Source: CAVUAT01 sp963848045
GTDB taxonomy: Bacteria > Actinomycetota > Thermoleophilia > Solirubrobacterales > 70-9
Assembly: GCA_963848045.1 (NCBI GenBank)
Contig: CAWKCC010000001.1
Location: 386,014 to 450,013 of the forward strand
Direction of reading: 5' to 3'
DNA: 64,000 nucleotides
Part shown: positions 36,421-45,137 of the stretch, one piece after another
Layout of the letters: each line of letters begins with the position of its first letter
Numbering within the stretch: the stretch's first letter is position 1
Made by a program: the position numbers and the translations under genes
The notes under the pieces: model-generated
Seen by the model: the letters and a program-made list of their open reading frames with translations, nothing else
Told to the model about the DNA's origin: nothing
Database searches by the model: none

Positions 36421-37619
36421 CCACCCCGATCACCGCCGAGCGATTGAGCCTGCCGCTCGTGTTGCCGCCCGAGACCGCCGAGCTGCAGGAGCGCGCCAGG
36501 CGCTTCGTGGACGAGGAGATCATCCCGCTCGAGCAGGAGGCCGAGCGCAACTACGGCCAGCTGCCGGCGGGGACGATCGGCCACATCAAGACGGCCGCCA
36601 TCGACGCCGGTCTCAACGGGGGCCAGCACTCGACCGAGTACGGCGGCCAGGGATGGTCGCTGCTGGACTGGGTCGTGGTCGAAGAGCAGTACGGGCGCTC
36701 CACCAACGGCATCTACTGGCACGTCCCCAACGCCTACAACGTCTTTCACAACGCCAGCGAGGCGCAGGCCGAGAAGTACCTGCGGCCGTTGATCGCGGGC
36801 CGGATGAAGGACGCCTACGCGGTCACCGAGGCGGAGGCCGGCTCGGATCCCTCGCGCATCGAGGCCACCGCGGAGCGCACGGATTCAGGCTTTCGGATCA
36901 ACGGTGAGAAGTGGTTCGTGACCTCGGGAGACATCGCCGACGTGCTGATCGTGATGGCCAACGTGATCGACGGCGATGAGAAGCTGCCGACCCTGTTCCT
37001 GATAGACGCCGACGCCGCCGGCGTGGAGATCGTGGACGAGCCGCAGTTCACCCACCACTACCCCGAGGGCCATCCGACGATCCGCTTCACCGACGTCGAG
37101 GTCGCCGAGGACGCGGTGGTCCAGGGAGTCGGCGAGGGTGAGGACATGCAGCGGGCCTGGTTCCTGGAAGAGCGCCTGGGCATAGCGGCCCGCGGCTGCG
37201 GCGCCATGTGGCGCCTGCTCGAGGAGTCCGTTGACTGGGCGACCAAGCGCGAGCAGGGCGGCAGCCGCATCTGGGACTACCAGGGTGTCAGCTTTCCGCT
37301 CGCCGACTCGGCCGCCGACGCCGCCGCCGGCCGGCTGCTGACCTACCAGGTGGCGGTATTGGCCGATGCGGGCGCCGACCTGAAGGTGGTGCACGCGAAG
37401 GCCTCGATGGCGAAGCTGTTCGTCAGCGAGGCGGCCTGCCGCTGCGCGGACCGGGCGGTGCAGGCGCTGGGCGGACGCGGCTACATGCGCCGCTACGCGC
37501 CCGAGCGCCTGTTGCGCGAGTTGCGGGTGGACAGGATCTGGGAGGGCACCAGCGAGATCCAGCGTCTGGTTGTTGCGCGCGGCCTCGAGCGCCGCGGTGT
37601 CGAGCGGATGCTGCACTAG
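36417..37619 (+). CDS. Acyl-CoA dehydrogenase
   Basis: 400 residues. AYAVTEAEAGSDPSRIEATA is the first ACAD signature; ALGGRGYMRRYAPERLLREL and IWEGTSEIQRLVVARGL form the C-terminal FAD-binding end. It is a single-gene ACAD, distinct from the pair at 5-7 kb. Next gene is an ADP-forming type acyl-CoA synthetase, so the two could activate and dehydrogenate a carboxylic acid from amine breakdown. Electrons would go to ETF. ATG 36417 overlaps the previous stop. Confidence 0.9.
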   Translation: MTTPITAERLSLPLVLPPETAELQERARRFVDEEIIPLEQEAERNYGQLPAGTIGHIKTAAIDAGLNGGQHSTEYGGQGWSLLDWVVVEEQYGRSTNGIYWHVPNAYNVFHNASEAQAEKYLRPLIAGRMKDAYAVTEAEAGSDPSRIEATAERTDSGFRINGEKWFVTSGDIADVLIVMANVIDGDEKLPTLFLIDADAAGVEIVDEPQFTHHYPEGHPTIRFTDVEVAEDAVVQGVGEGEDMQRAWFLEERLGIAARGCGAMWRLLEESVDWATKREQGGSRIWDYQGVSFPLADSAADAAAGRLLTYQVAVLADAGADLKVVHAKASMAKLFVSEAACRCADRAVQALGGRGYMRRYAPERLLRELRVDRIWEGTSEIQRLVVARGLERRGVERMLH

Positions 37620-37654
37620 GCGGAGCCGGCGGCCGGCGAGCCACCGACGCGACG

Positions 37655-39817
37655 ATGAGCCCCATGGATCCCTCCCGGCTGCTCGCCCCGGGCTCGATCG
37701 CGGTGGTCGGGGCCAGCGACCGCGCCGGCAGCTACGCCGACCTCGTGCTTCGCAATCTCACGGTCAGCGGGTTCGCCGGAGAGGTCTGGGGGGTCAACCC
37801 AAAGCGGACCGAGGTCCACGGTCACGCCTGCTTTCCGTCTGTCGCCGAGCTGCCCGAGCCCGCGGATGCGGTCGTGGTCGCGATCCCGGCGGCGGGTGTC
37901 CCGAATGTGATCGAGGAGGCGGGGGGAACCGGCTGCGGCGGGGCGATCGTGATCTCGGCGGGCTTCGCCGAGGTCGAGTCGGGGCGCGAGCTTCAGGCGC
38001 GGCTGCGGGAGTCCGCCTTGCGCCACGGCCTGCCGGTCTGCGGACCCAACGGCAACGGCATCATCGCTGTCGGCGCCCGCGCACCGATGTGGGGTGACGC
38101 GGTCGAGCCGCTCGAGCCGGGTTCCGTGGCAATCGTCTCCCAGAGCGGAAACGTGGCCGTCAACGCGCTCGGCTCGCCCCGCGGGGTGCGCTTCCACGCC
38201 GTGATCTCGACCGGCAACCAGGCGGTGCTCGACGCCAGCGACTGGCTGGCGGCGCTCGCCGCCGAGGGCGAGGTGCGCTCGGTGGCCATGTTCCTCGAGG
38301 GCGACGGCGACGGCGAGCGCCTCGCCAGCGCTCTCGCCGACTGCTCCGATGCCGGCATCGGAGTGGCGGTGCTGAAGGTGGGAGCCTCGGAGGCTGGGGC
38401 CCGCGCCGCTGCCGCCCATACCGCCGCTGTCGCCGGCGACCAGCGCGTGTTCAGGGCGCTGGTCGAGGAGGCGGGGGGCGCCTGGGCGAGGGACCCGCAC
38501 GAGCTGCTGGAGTTGGCCAAGGCGCTCGCCGAGCCGCGGGCGCGGGTCAGCCCCGGGGCGGGGCTCGCCGTGCTCACCTGCTCGGGCGGCGACTCGGGCA
38601 TCGCCGCGGACGAGGCATCGCGGATCGGCGTGCCGCTGCCGGCGCTGGGACGCCAGACGATGACCCGGCTGGAGGCGCTGCTGCCGGAGGCCGCGACGAT
38701 CGCCAACCCGCTCGATTACACGGCGATGATCTGGGGCGACGTCGAGAAGCTCCGCGAGATGATCCGCGTCGTCGGGGCAGACGACGCCGTCGAGCAGCTG
38801 ATGGTGTTCTATGACCATCCGCGCAACATGTTCGGCCCCGGAGCCGAGAGCTGGCGCGACGTCAGGGCGGGCATCATCGAGGGGGCCGCCGCCACCGACG
38901 CCTCCGTGCTGGTCTCCTCGACCCTCCCCGACCTGATCGACGACGATGCAGCCGAGCAGCTCGCCGCGCGCGGCGTCCCCTTCCTCTCCGGCCTTCGCAC
39001 GGCGCTCTCCTGCGCACGGGCGCTGCGCCGCCCGCCGGGCGATGGGGGGCGGCTTCGCGAGATCGCCGCCGCGGCGCGCCCGCCCGCCGCTGCCGAGGGG
39101 CGCGGCGCGGTGCCCGCCGGAGCGCGGGATGGCTCCTGGCTCGACGAGGCCGACGCCAAGTCCCTGCTTCGCGGGCTGGGCATCGCGGTCCCGCGCGGGC
39201 GCGTCGCCACCGACGCCGACGACGCCGTCGTGGTCTGGCGCGAGCTGGGCACAGCGGTCGCGCTGAAGCTCTCGTCGGCCGGCCTGCTGCACAAGAGCGA
39301 GGCGGGGGCGCTGGCCTTGGCCCTCGATGACGAGGAATCGGTCCGCGAGGCCTTCGAGCGCCTGGCGGCGATGGAGCCCCCGGAGCCCGGGCGCGTGCTG
39401 GTCGAGGAGATGGCCGAGCCCGGGGCGGAGCTGCTGCTCGGCGCGCGCCGCGACGGCGTCGTGCCCTCGCTCGCGATCGGCCTCGGCGGGATCTGGACCG
39501 AGGCGCTCGACGACGTCGCGGTGGCGCCGCTTCCGGTCACGGCGGAGCGGGCCGAGCGCGCGATCCGCTCGCTGCGCGCGGCGCCGCTGCTCACCGGGGG
39601 CAGGGGCGGGGAGCGGCTCGACATCTCCGCCGCGGCGGTGATGGCGGCCGCCCTGGGCGACGCGCTGCTCGATCAGGGGCTCTCTCTGCTGGAGTTGAAT
39701 CCGGTCGTGGTCCGGCCCCAGGGCTGCATGGCGCTCGACGCCGTCGCCCGCCGTCCGGCGGAGAGCGCAGGCCCGGCGATCGCTCCCATCTCCGGCTCTC
39801 TCGCACCGAGCCGATGA
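37655..39817 (+). CDS. Acyl-CoA synthetase, ADP-forming type (fused alpha-beta)
   Basis: 720 residues. CoA-binding domain (IAVVGASDRAGSYADL), two flavodoxin-like ligase domains (VSQSGNVAVNAL, AAAHTAAVAGD) and a C-terminal ATP-grasp domain (VALKLSSAGLLHKSEAGAL, LLELNPVVV). Such enzymes convert a carboxylate, CoA and ATP to acyl-CoA, ADP and phosphate, through a phosphohistidine. ATG 37655, 35 nt after the ACAD. The acid is unknown; a product of the amine oxidase route is a candidate. Confidence 0.88.
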   Translation: MSPMDPSRLLAPGSIAVVGASDRAGSYADLVLRNLTVSGFAGEVWGVNPKRTEVHGHACFPSVAELPEPADAVVVAIPAAGVPNVIEEAGGTGCGGAIVISAGFAEVESGRELQARLRESALRHGLPVCGPNGNGIIAVGARAPMWGDAVEPLEPGSVAIVSQSGNVAVNALGSPRGVRFHAVISTGNQAVLDASDWLAALAAEGEVRSVAMFLEGDGDGERLASALADCSDAGIGVAVLKVGASEAGARAAAAHTAAVAGDQRVFRALVEEAGGAWARDPHELLELAKALAEPRARVSPGAGLAVLTCSGGDSGIAADEASRIGVPLPALGRQTMTRLEALLPEAATIANPLDYTAMIWGDVEKLREMIRVVGADDAVEQLMVFYDHPRNMFGPGAESWRDVRAGIIEGAAATDASVLVSSTLPDLIDDDAAEQLAARGVPFLSGLRTALSCARALRRPPGDGGRLREIAAAARPPAAAEGRGAVPAGARDGSWLDEADAKSLLRGLGIAVPRGRVATDADDAVVVWRELGTAVALKLSSAGLLHKSEAGALALALDDEESVREAFERLAAMEPPEPGRVLVEEMAEPGAELLLGARRDGVVPSLAIGLGGIWTEALDDVAVAPLPVTAERAERAIRSLRAAPLLTGGRGGERLDISAAAVMAAALGDALLDQGLSLLELNPVVVRPQGCMALDAVARRPAESAGPAIAPISGSLAPSR

Positions 39818-39842
39818 CCTGACCCACCCCGAAAGGAGCAAG

Positions 39843-41207
39843 ATGCCAGCACGAACCGTAGAAACCGAGGTAGCCGTGGTCGGAGCCGGCATCGCCGGGC
39901 TCACCGCCGCCGCCGCGCTCACAGGCGAGGGCACGGACGTGGTCGTGGTCGAGGCCCGCGACCGGGTCGGCGGGCGCACCTGGAACACCGAGATCGGCGG
40001 CGAGGCCAACGAGCTCGGAGGCCAGTGGATCGCCCCGTACCAGTCCGCCATGCACGAGCTGCTCGATGACCTGGGGATCGAGCTCTTCCCGAGCTTCCGC
40101 GAGGGCGAGCACGTCTACATCGACCCCTCGGGAGAGGCCCACCGCTACCGGGGCCACGATGCCCCGCTGGGCGCCGAGGCCGAGCGCGCCTTCGAACAGG
40201 CCGACGCCAAGCTTGACGCGCTGGCCAAGCAGCTCGACCCGGAGGCGCCCTGGGCGCATCCCGAGGCGGCCGAGCTCGACGCGATCACCTTCGAGGCGTG
40301 GCTGCAGCGAGAGGTGGAGGACGAGACGGCGCGAACCCTGCTGCGCTCATGGCTCGCGGGCGGCTTCCTGGCGAAGCCCGCTCACACCTTCTCGCTGCTC
40401 CAGGGACTGTGGATGATCGCCGGCGCGGGCGGGACCTACGAGCTGTTCGAGCCCGACCAGTGCCTCGCATATCGCGTGGTCGGCGGCTCGCAGCTGATCG
40501 CGCTGCGGCTCGCTGACCGGCTCGGGGACCGCGTCGTGCTCGGCGCCCCGGTGCAGGAGATCAGCTGGTCGGACGCCGGAGTCGAGATCGAGGCCGAGGG
40601 CATGCTGGTGCGGGCGCGGGCGGCGATCGTCGCGGTGCCTCCGAACATGACCACCGCGATCCGCTTCCGGCCGGCGCTCCCCGCCTGGCGCCAGCGCCTC
40701 GGGCAGTCCCTCTCCCAGGGCTCGATCAACAAGATCCTCTCCGTCTACGAGCGGCCCTTTTGGCGCGACGACGGGCTATCCGGCCAGGGCTTCGCTCCCT
40801 ACGAGCTCGTGCGCGAGCTCTACGACAACTCGCCGCCCTCGGCGAGCGCCGGCGTCCTGGTCACCTTCCTGGCGGGCGAGAACGCCGAACGCGCCGGCAG
40901 GCTCAGCCCCGACGAGCGGCGCAGCGAGGTGCTCGCCGGCATGGCCAAGTACGTCGGGGCCGGCGCGCTGGAGCCGGTCGACTTCATCGAGACGGACTGG
41001 TCGGACCAGGAGTGGACGAGGGGCGCCTACGGCACGAGCTACGGCCCGGGCGGGCTGACCCGCTTCGGCGAGGACCTGCGCCGCCCCGTCGGCCCGATCC
41101 GCTGGGCCTGCACCGACATCGCGGGCGTCGGCCATATCCACATGGAGGGCGCCACCCGCTCCGGCCGAGCCGCCGCCGAGGCCTGCCTGGAGGCCGTCGC
41201 GTCGTGA
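39843..41207 (+). CDS. Flavin monoamine oxidase (putrescine oxidase-like)
   Basis: 454 residues. FAD-binding VVGAGIAGLTAAAAL, RVGGRTWN and GGQWIAPYQ at the N terminus; substrate-side VVGGSQLIALRLADRL; C-terminal FAD loop HIHMEGATRSGRAAAEACL. Family members oxidise primary amines to aldehydes, releasing ammonia and hydrogen peroxide. ATG 39843 follows AAAGGAG by 5 nt. Among aldehyde dehydrogenases and polyamine importers, putrescine or a related diamine is the likely substrate. There is no signal peptide, so it is cytoplasmic. Confidence 0.88.
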   Translation: MPARTVETEVAVVGAGIAGLTAAAALTGEGTDVVVVEARDRVGGRTWNTEIGGEANELGGQWIAPYQSAMHELLDDLGIELFPSFREGEHVYIDPSGEAHRYRGHDAPLGAEAERAFEQADAKLDALAKQLDPEAPWAHPEAAELDAITFEAWLQREVEDETARTLLRSWLAGGFLAKPAHTFSLLQGLWMIAGAGGTYELFEPDQCLAYRVVGGSQLIALRLADRLGDRVVLGAPVQEISWSDAGVEIEAEGMLVRARAAIVAVPPNMTTAIRFRPALPAWRQRLGQSLSQGSINKILSVYERPFWRDDGLSGQGFAPYELVRELYDNSPPSASAGVLVTFLAGENAERAGRLSPDERRSEVLAGMAKYVGAGALEPVDFIETDWSDQEWTRGAYGTSYGPGGLTRFGEDLRRPVGPIRWACTDIAGVGHIHMEGATRSGRAAAEACLEAVAS

Positions 41208-41221
41208 GGCGGGAAGCGCCT

Positions 41222-41313
41222 TGGGAGCCGCGTCCTTGACCGGCGGATGCCTGGGAGCCGTGCCCGTTGACGGGCGGGTGCTTGGGAGGCATGCCCGTTG
41301 ACCGACGGGTGGC
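41222..41313. repeat. Three degenerate ~31-bp tandem repeats with hairpins
   Basis: Units start at 41222, 41252 and 41283 with TGGGAG. The second contains a GCCCG/CGGGC stem with a TTGA loop; the others are weaker versions. It follows the amine oxidase stop. Confidence 0.75.
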
Positions 41314-41318
41314 GCCGA

Positions 41319-41354
41319 GCAGATGCCCTCGCGCTCTCGCGCGAGTGCATCTGC
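41319..41354. terminator. Long hairpin between convergent operons
   Basis: GCAGATGC (41319-41326) pairs with GCATCTGC (41347-41354), extended inward by CTCGCG/CGCGAG around a short loop. No T tract. It lies between the amine oxidase stop and the convergent aldehyde dehydrogenase stop at 41410, so it could end both transcripts. Confidence 0.65.
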
Positions 41355-41409
41355 GTAGGCGACAGGACCCGCCCGCCAGCAGCCCCGCTTTACGCGGCCC
41401 CGCCGAGCG

Positions 41410-42861
41410 CTACGTGAGGCTCGCCATCACGTGCTTGACCTCGGTGTAGTCCTCGAGGGCGTACATCGAGAGGTCCTTGCCGTAGCCGGACTGCTTGTAG
41501 CCGCCGTGGGGCATCTCGGCCACGATCGGGATGTGGTCGTTGATCCAGACGCAACCGAAGCGCAGCGCCTTGGAGACGCGCAGGGCGCGCCCGACATCGC
41601 GGGTCCAGACCGATGAGGCGAGCCCGTACTTGGTGCCGTTGGCCCACTCGATCGCCTTGGCCTCGTCGTCGAACTGCTGGACCGTGATCACGGGTCCGAA
41701 TATCTCCTGCTGGATCATCTCGTCCTGCTGGCCCGGACCCGAGACCACCGTGGCCTCGAGGAAGTAGCCCGGCAGGTCGGGGCGGCCGCCGCCCGCGACG
41801 ATCTCGGCGCTGTCGGGCTTGCCCTTGAGGAAGCCCTCTACGCGGTCGCGCTGGCGCTCCGAGTTGAGCGGCCCCAGCACCGTGTCCTCGGCGAACGTGT
41901 CGCCTGTCTTGAACCCCTTCGACTGCTCGGCGAGGCCACCGACGACTTCGTCGTAGATCTTCTCGGAAGCCAGGACCCGCGTCGCCGCCGTGCAGTCCTG
42001 GCCTGCGTTGTAGTAGCCCACCCCGGCGATCGTCTCCAGCGCGGTATCCAGGTCCGCGTCGTCGAAGATCACGACGGGCGCCTTGCCTCCCAGCTCGAGG
42101 TGGACTCGCTTCAGCGACTCGGACGCGGCCGCGGCGATCCACTTGCCGGTCTCGGGCGAGCCGGTCAGCGAGACCATGTCGACGTCGGGATGGGTGACCA
42201 GCGTCGACCCGGCCGGCTGGCCGTGCCCGCCGATGAAGTTGACGACGCCGGGCGGGTAGATCTCGGCGCACATCTCGGCGAGCACCTTGAGCGTCGTCAC
42301 CGGTGTGGTCTCGGCCGGCTTCAGCACGACCGTGCAGCCGGTGGCCAGCGCCGGTCCGAGCTTCCAGACGGCCATCATCATCGGGTAGTTCCAGGGCGTG
42401 ATCTGCCCGACCACTCCAACCGGCTCTCGCCGGATCATGGACGTGTAGCCCTCCAGGTACTCGCCGGTCGCCTTGCCCTCCATGCAGCGGCCCGCTCCCG
42501 CGAAGAAGCGCAGCTGATCCACGGAGCCATCGATCTCCTCCTGCATGGCGCTGCGGGGCTTGCCGGCGTCCATCGCCTCAAGGTCGCAGAGCTCCTCGGC
42601 TCGCTCCTCGAAGGCGTCGGCGAGCTTCAGCAACAGCGTCGCGCGCTCGGCGGGCGTGGTGGCGCCCCAGGCCTCGAACGCCTTCTTGGCGGCACCGACC
42701 GCCTTGTCGACGTCCTCGGCGCCCGACAGCGGCGCGCGCGCGATGACCTCGCCGTTGGCGGGGTTGATCACGTCCTCGGTCTCACCGGTCGACGAGGCTG
42801 AGAACTCGCCGCCGATCATGTTCTCGAGCTCGAGCACCTTCGTCTTCTCTGCTGTTGCCAT
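41410..42861 (-). CDS. Aldehyde dehydrogenase, gamma-aminobutyraldehyde type
   Basis: 483 residues. Catalytic Glu in LELGGKAPV and Cys in GYYNAGQDCTAATR, the latter matching bacterial aminobutyraldehyde dehydrogenases (PatD/YdcW). NAD-binding segments ITPWNYPMMMAVWKLGPAL and TGSPETGKW are present. It oxidises the aminoaldehyde from putrescine to GABA. ATG 42861 follows AAAGGAGAG. Last gene of the aminotransferase-PucR-SDH-Ald-ALDH unit. Confidence 0.88.
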   Translation of the reverse strand: MATAEKTKVLELENMIGGEFSASSTGETEDVINPANGEVIARAPLSGAEDVDKAVGAAKKAFEAWGATTPAERATLLLKLADAFEERAEELCDLEAMDAGKPRSAMQEEIDGSVDQLRFFAGAGRCMEGKATGEYLEGYTSMIRREPVGVVGQITPWNYPMMMAVWKLGPALATGCTVVLKPAETTPVTTLKVLAEMCAEIYPPGVVNFIGGHGQPAGSTLVTHPDVDMVSLTGSPETGKWIAAAASESLKRVHLELGGKAPVVIFDDADLDTALETIAGVGYYNAGQDCTAATRVLASEKIYDEVVGGLAEQSKGFKTGDTFAEDTVLGPLNSERQRDRVEGFLKGKPDSAEIVAGGGRPDLPGYFLEATVVSGPGQQDEMIQQEIFGPVITVQQFDDEAKAIEWANGTKYGLASSVWTRDVGRALRVSKALRFGCVWINDHIPIVAEMPHGGYKQSGYGKDLSMYALEDYTEVKHVMASLT

Positions 42862-42891
42862 CTTCGTCTCTCCTTTGCCTTGTATGACCTT

Positions 42892-44022
42892 CTAAGCCTT
42901 CAGCTTCGATTCCAGCGCCTTCTCCACCGACACGTGAGTCGCACCGACGGCCTCGGCCACCGCGTGATGGGTGACCTCCCCGCCTGCGACGTTGACCCCC
43001 AGGGCGAGCCCGGGATCCCGGGCGCTCGCCCCGTCGACGCCGTGGTCGGCGAGAGCCACGGCGTACGGGAGTGTCGCGTTCGTGAGCGCGTAGGTAGAGG
43101 TGATCGGCACCGCGCCGGGCATGTTGGCGACGCAGTAGTGGGTGATCCCGTCGACCTCGAAGGTGGGCTCCGCGTGGGTGGTCGGCTTGGAGGTCTCGAA
43201 GCAGCCGCCCTGGTCGATCGCCACGTCCACCAGCACGGCGTTCGGCTTCATCAGCTTCAGCTGCTCGCGGCGGATCACGTAGGGGGCCTTCGCTCCGTGC
43301 ACCAGCACGGCCCCGATCACCAGGTCGGCCCGGGGAAGCATCTCCTCGACCGCGAGCGTGGACGAGTGGACCGTCGAGGCTCGCCCTCCGAAGGCCACGT
43401 CGAGCTCTCGGAGCTTGTCGAGCGAGACGTCGAAGACGAACACGTCGGCCTCCATGCCGATCGCGATCGAGGCAGCGTTGAAGCCGACCGCGCCGCCTCC
43501 GATCACCATCACGTTGGCGGCCGCGACCCCGGGTACGCCGCCAAGCAGGATGCCGCGGCCGCCGAACGGCTTCTCGAGGAAGAAGGCGCCGGCCTGGGTG
43601 GCGATCTTGCCGGCCACCTCGCTCATCGGCGCCAGCAGCGGCAGCCGGCCATCGCGGTCCTCGACGGTCTCGTAGGCGACGCAGGTGGCGCCGCTGCGCT
43701 GCAGGCCGGCGGTCAGCTCGGGATCCGGGGCCAGGTGCAGGTAGGTGAAGAGCGTCTGGCCCGGGCGGAGCATCTCGACCTCCGGCAGCTGAGGCTCCTT
43801 GACCTTGATCACCATCTCGGCCTCGGAGAAGACGGCCGCAGCGTCGGGCACGATGCGCGCCCCCTGGGCCTCGAAGTCCGCGTCGGAGATCGCGCTGCCC
43901 TCACCGGCCCCCGCCTGGATCATCGTCTCGTGGCCGCGATCGACAAGCTCGCGAACCCCCGCCGGGGTGATCGCGACCCGGTACTCGTCGGGCTTGGTCT
44001 CGGTGGGGACCCCGACCTTCAC
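42892..44022 (-). CDS. ald: Alanine dehydrogenase
   Basis: 376 residues. Typical start VGVPTETKPDEYRVAITPAG, substrate-binding Lys in VKVKEPQLPE-like text (IKVKEPQ), the NAD fold IGGGAVGFNAASIAIGM and the C-terminal MPGAVPITSTYALTNAT. It interconverts alanine with pyruvate and ammonia using NAD. Beside a class III aminotransferase it would regenerate pyruvate as amino acceptor. GTG 44022 overlaps the previous stop by 4 nt. Confidence 0.95.
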   Translation of the reverse strand: MKVGVPTETKPDEYRVAITPAGVRELVDRGHETMIQAGAGEGSAISDADFEAQGARIVPDAAAVFSEAEMVIKVKEPQLPEVEMLRPGQTLFTYLHLAPDPELTAGLQRSGATCVAYETVEDRDGRLPLLAPMSEVAGKIATQAGAFFLEKPFGGRGILLGGVPGVAAANVMVIGGGAVGFNAASIAIGMEADVFVFDVSLDKLRELDVAFGGRASTVHSSTLAVEEMLPRADLVIGAVLVHGAKAPYVIRREQLKLMKPNAVLVDVAIDQGGCFETSKPTTHAEPTFEVDGITHYCVANMPGAVPITSTYALTNATLPYAVALADHGVDGASARDPGLALGVNVAGGEVTHHAVAEAVGATHVSVEKALESKLKA

Positions 44023-45137
44023 CGCGCCGACCTCGTCCCCGCCGCCTTGCCCCCGGCTCGCTCGGAGCTCGCGAACTCGACGCTGACCCCGCGTGTCTCG
44101 AGCTCGGCGAACATCTCGTCGGGGTCGACACAGCGCTCGGCCGGCAACGCTCCCGTGGCCTCGATGCGGCCGCGCGCCAGCAGCCGCACGGCGGCGGCGG
44201 CCGTCGAACCGGTCGAGAGCACGCCACCACCGATGCCCCAGCTCGGGTGCGGCGGGGTGAAGCTCCGGGCGCGGACCACGCGGTCGCCCGCGGCGACCTC
44301 GACGACATGCGCCGAGACGGTGTTCGGGGAGGGCGCCGAGGCCGAGCGGGCAGCCTCGGCGACGCGCTCCTCGTCGGCGCTCGCGAGCTCCTTGACCAGC
44401 TCGAGCACCTGAGGCGACAGCGAGAGGGCGAAGCTGACGTCGGTGGCGCCGAAGCTGTCGCCGAAGGTGAGCACCTCCGAGTGCAGGGTGAAGATCGTCT
44501 CGGCCTCGCCGATCGGATCACCGAAGTCGATCGTCGGCCCGGGCTGCAGCGGTTCCAGCTTTCGGGCCTCGCCGTCGATCAGCGCCATCGGCGGCTCGGA
44601 GATCTCGGCGATCAGGGTGCGGACGGCGTAGGGAAAGGCCATTCCCCCGGGCGGGTCCAGATCCCGGCCCCCGGCGGCCACCGAGATCGAGTCCACCTCT
44701 CCGCCCAGCTCGCGCGATGCGCGGGCCGCCATCAGGTTCGTCTTGCCGGGAGCGGAGCCGGCGCCGAGCAGCGCCAGCAGCTCGCTCTGCTCGAAGCGGG
44801 GAGAGAGCTCGAGTTGCTTCGCGGTCACGTGGTAGAGGCCGCCGAGGTCGAGGTAGTGGCAGCCCGCCTCCAGGCAGGCCTCCATCGCCGCCAGGTTGAC
44901 CGGGTAATGCGCCGAGTTGACGAGCGCGTCGACGCCCTCCAGTCGCTCGGTCAGCCCGGCGTTCGCGTCCGCCTCGCGCGCCTCGGCCTTGCCGAGCCCG
45001 TGCTGCATCGCCACGCTCTCGGCGCGGCTCAGGTCCAGGTCGAGCAACCGCAGCGCGGTCACCTCCTCGGACTCCGCCAGGTCGCGGACGATCGCCGGGG
45101 CGATCGTCCCGCCCGCGCCCAGGACTGCCACCCTCAT
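44019..45137 (-). CDS. Saccharopine dehydrogenase-like oxidoreductase
   Basis: 372 residues. N-terminal Rossmann domain VAVLGAGGTIAPAIVRDL, then ALVNSAHYPVNLAAMEACLE and CHYLDLGGLYHVTAKQLELS, as in the saccharopine dehydrogenase/homospermidine- and carboxynorspermidine-reductase-like superfamily. A C-terminal SWGIGGGVLSTGSTAAAAVRLL. ATG 45137 overlaps the PucR stop by 4 nt and the end overlaps ald by 4. The reaction is not identifiable; lysine or polyamine carbon-nitrogen chemistry fits the neighbours. Confidence 0.8.
   Translation of the reverse strand: MRVAVLGAGGTIAPAIVRDLAESEEVTALRLLDLDLSRAESVAMQHGLGKAEAREADANAGLTERLEGVDALVNSAHYPVNLAAMEACLEAGCHYLDLGGLYHVTAKQLELSPRFEQSELLALLGAGSAPGKTNLMAARASRELGGEVDSISVAAGGRDLDPPGGMAFPYAVRTLIAEISEPPMALIDGEARKLEPLQPGPTIDFGDPIGEAETIFTLHSEVLTFGDSFGATDVSFALSLSPQVLELVKELASADEERVAEAARSASAPSPNTVSAHVVEVAAGDRVVRARSFTPPHPSWGIGGGVLSTGSTAAAAVRLLARGRIEATGALPAERCVDPDEMFAELETRGVSVEFASSERAGGKAAGTRSAR

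Noticed and set aside
37616..40051. 811-codon antisense open frame over the acyl-CoA synthetase gene
   Set aside because: Low-complexity Arg/Gly/His-rich text with no motifs; shadow of the plus-strand gene.
41319..41354. tRNA-like structure
   Set aside because: A single simple stem-loop without the D, anticodon and T arms.
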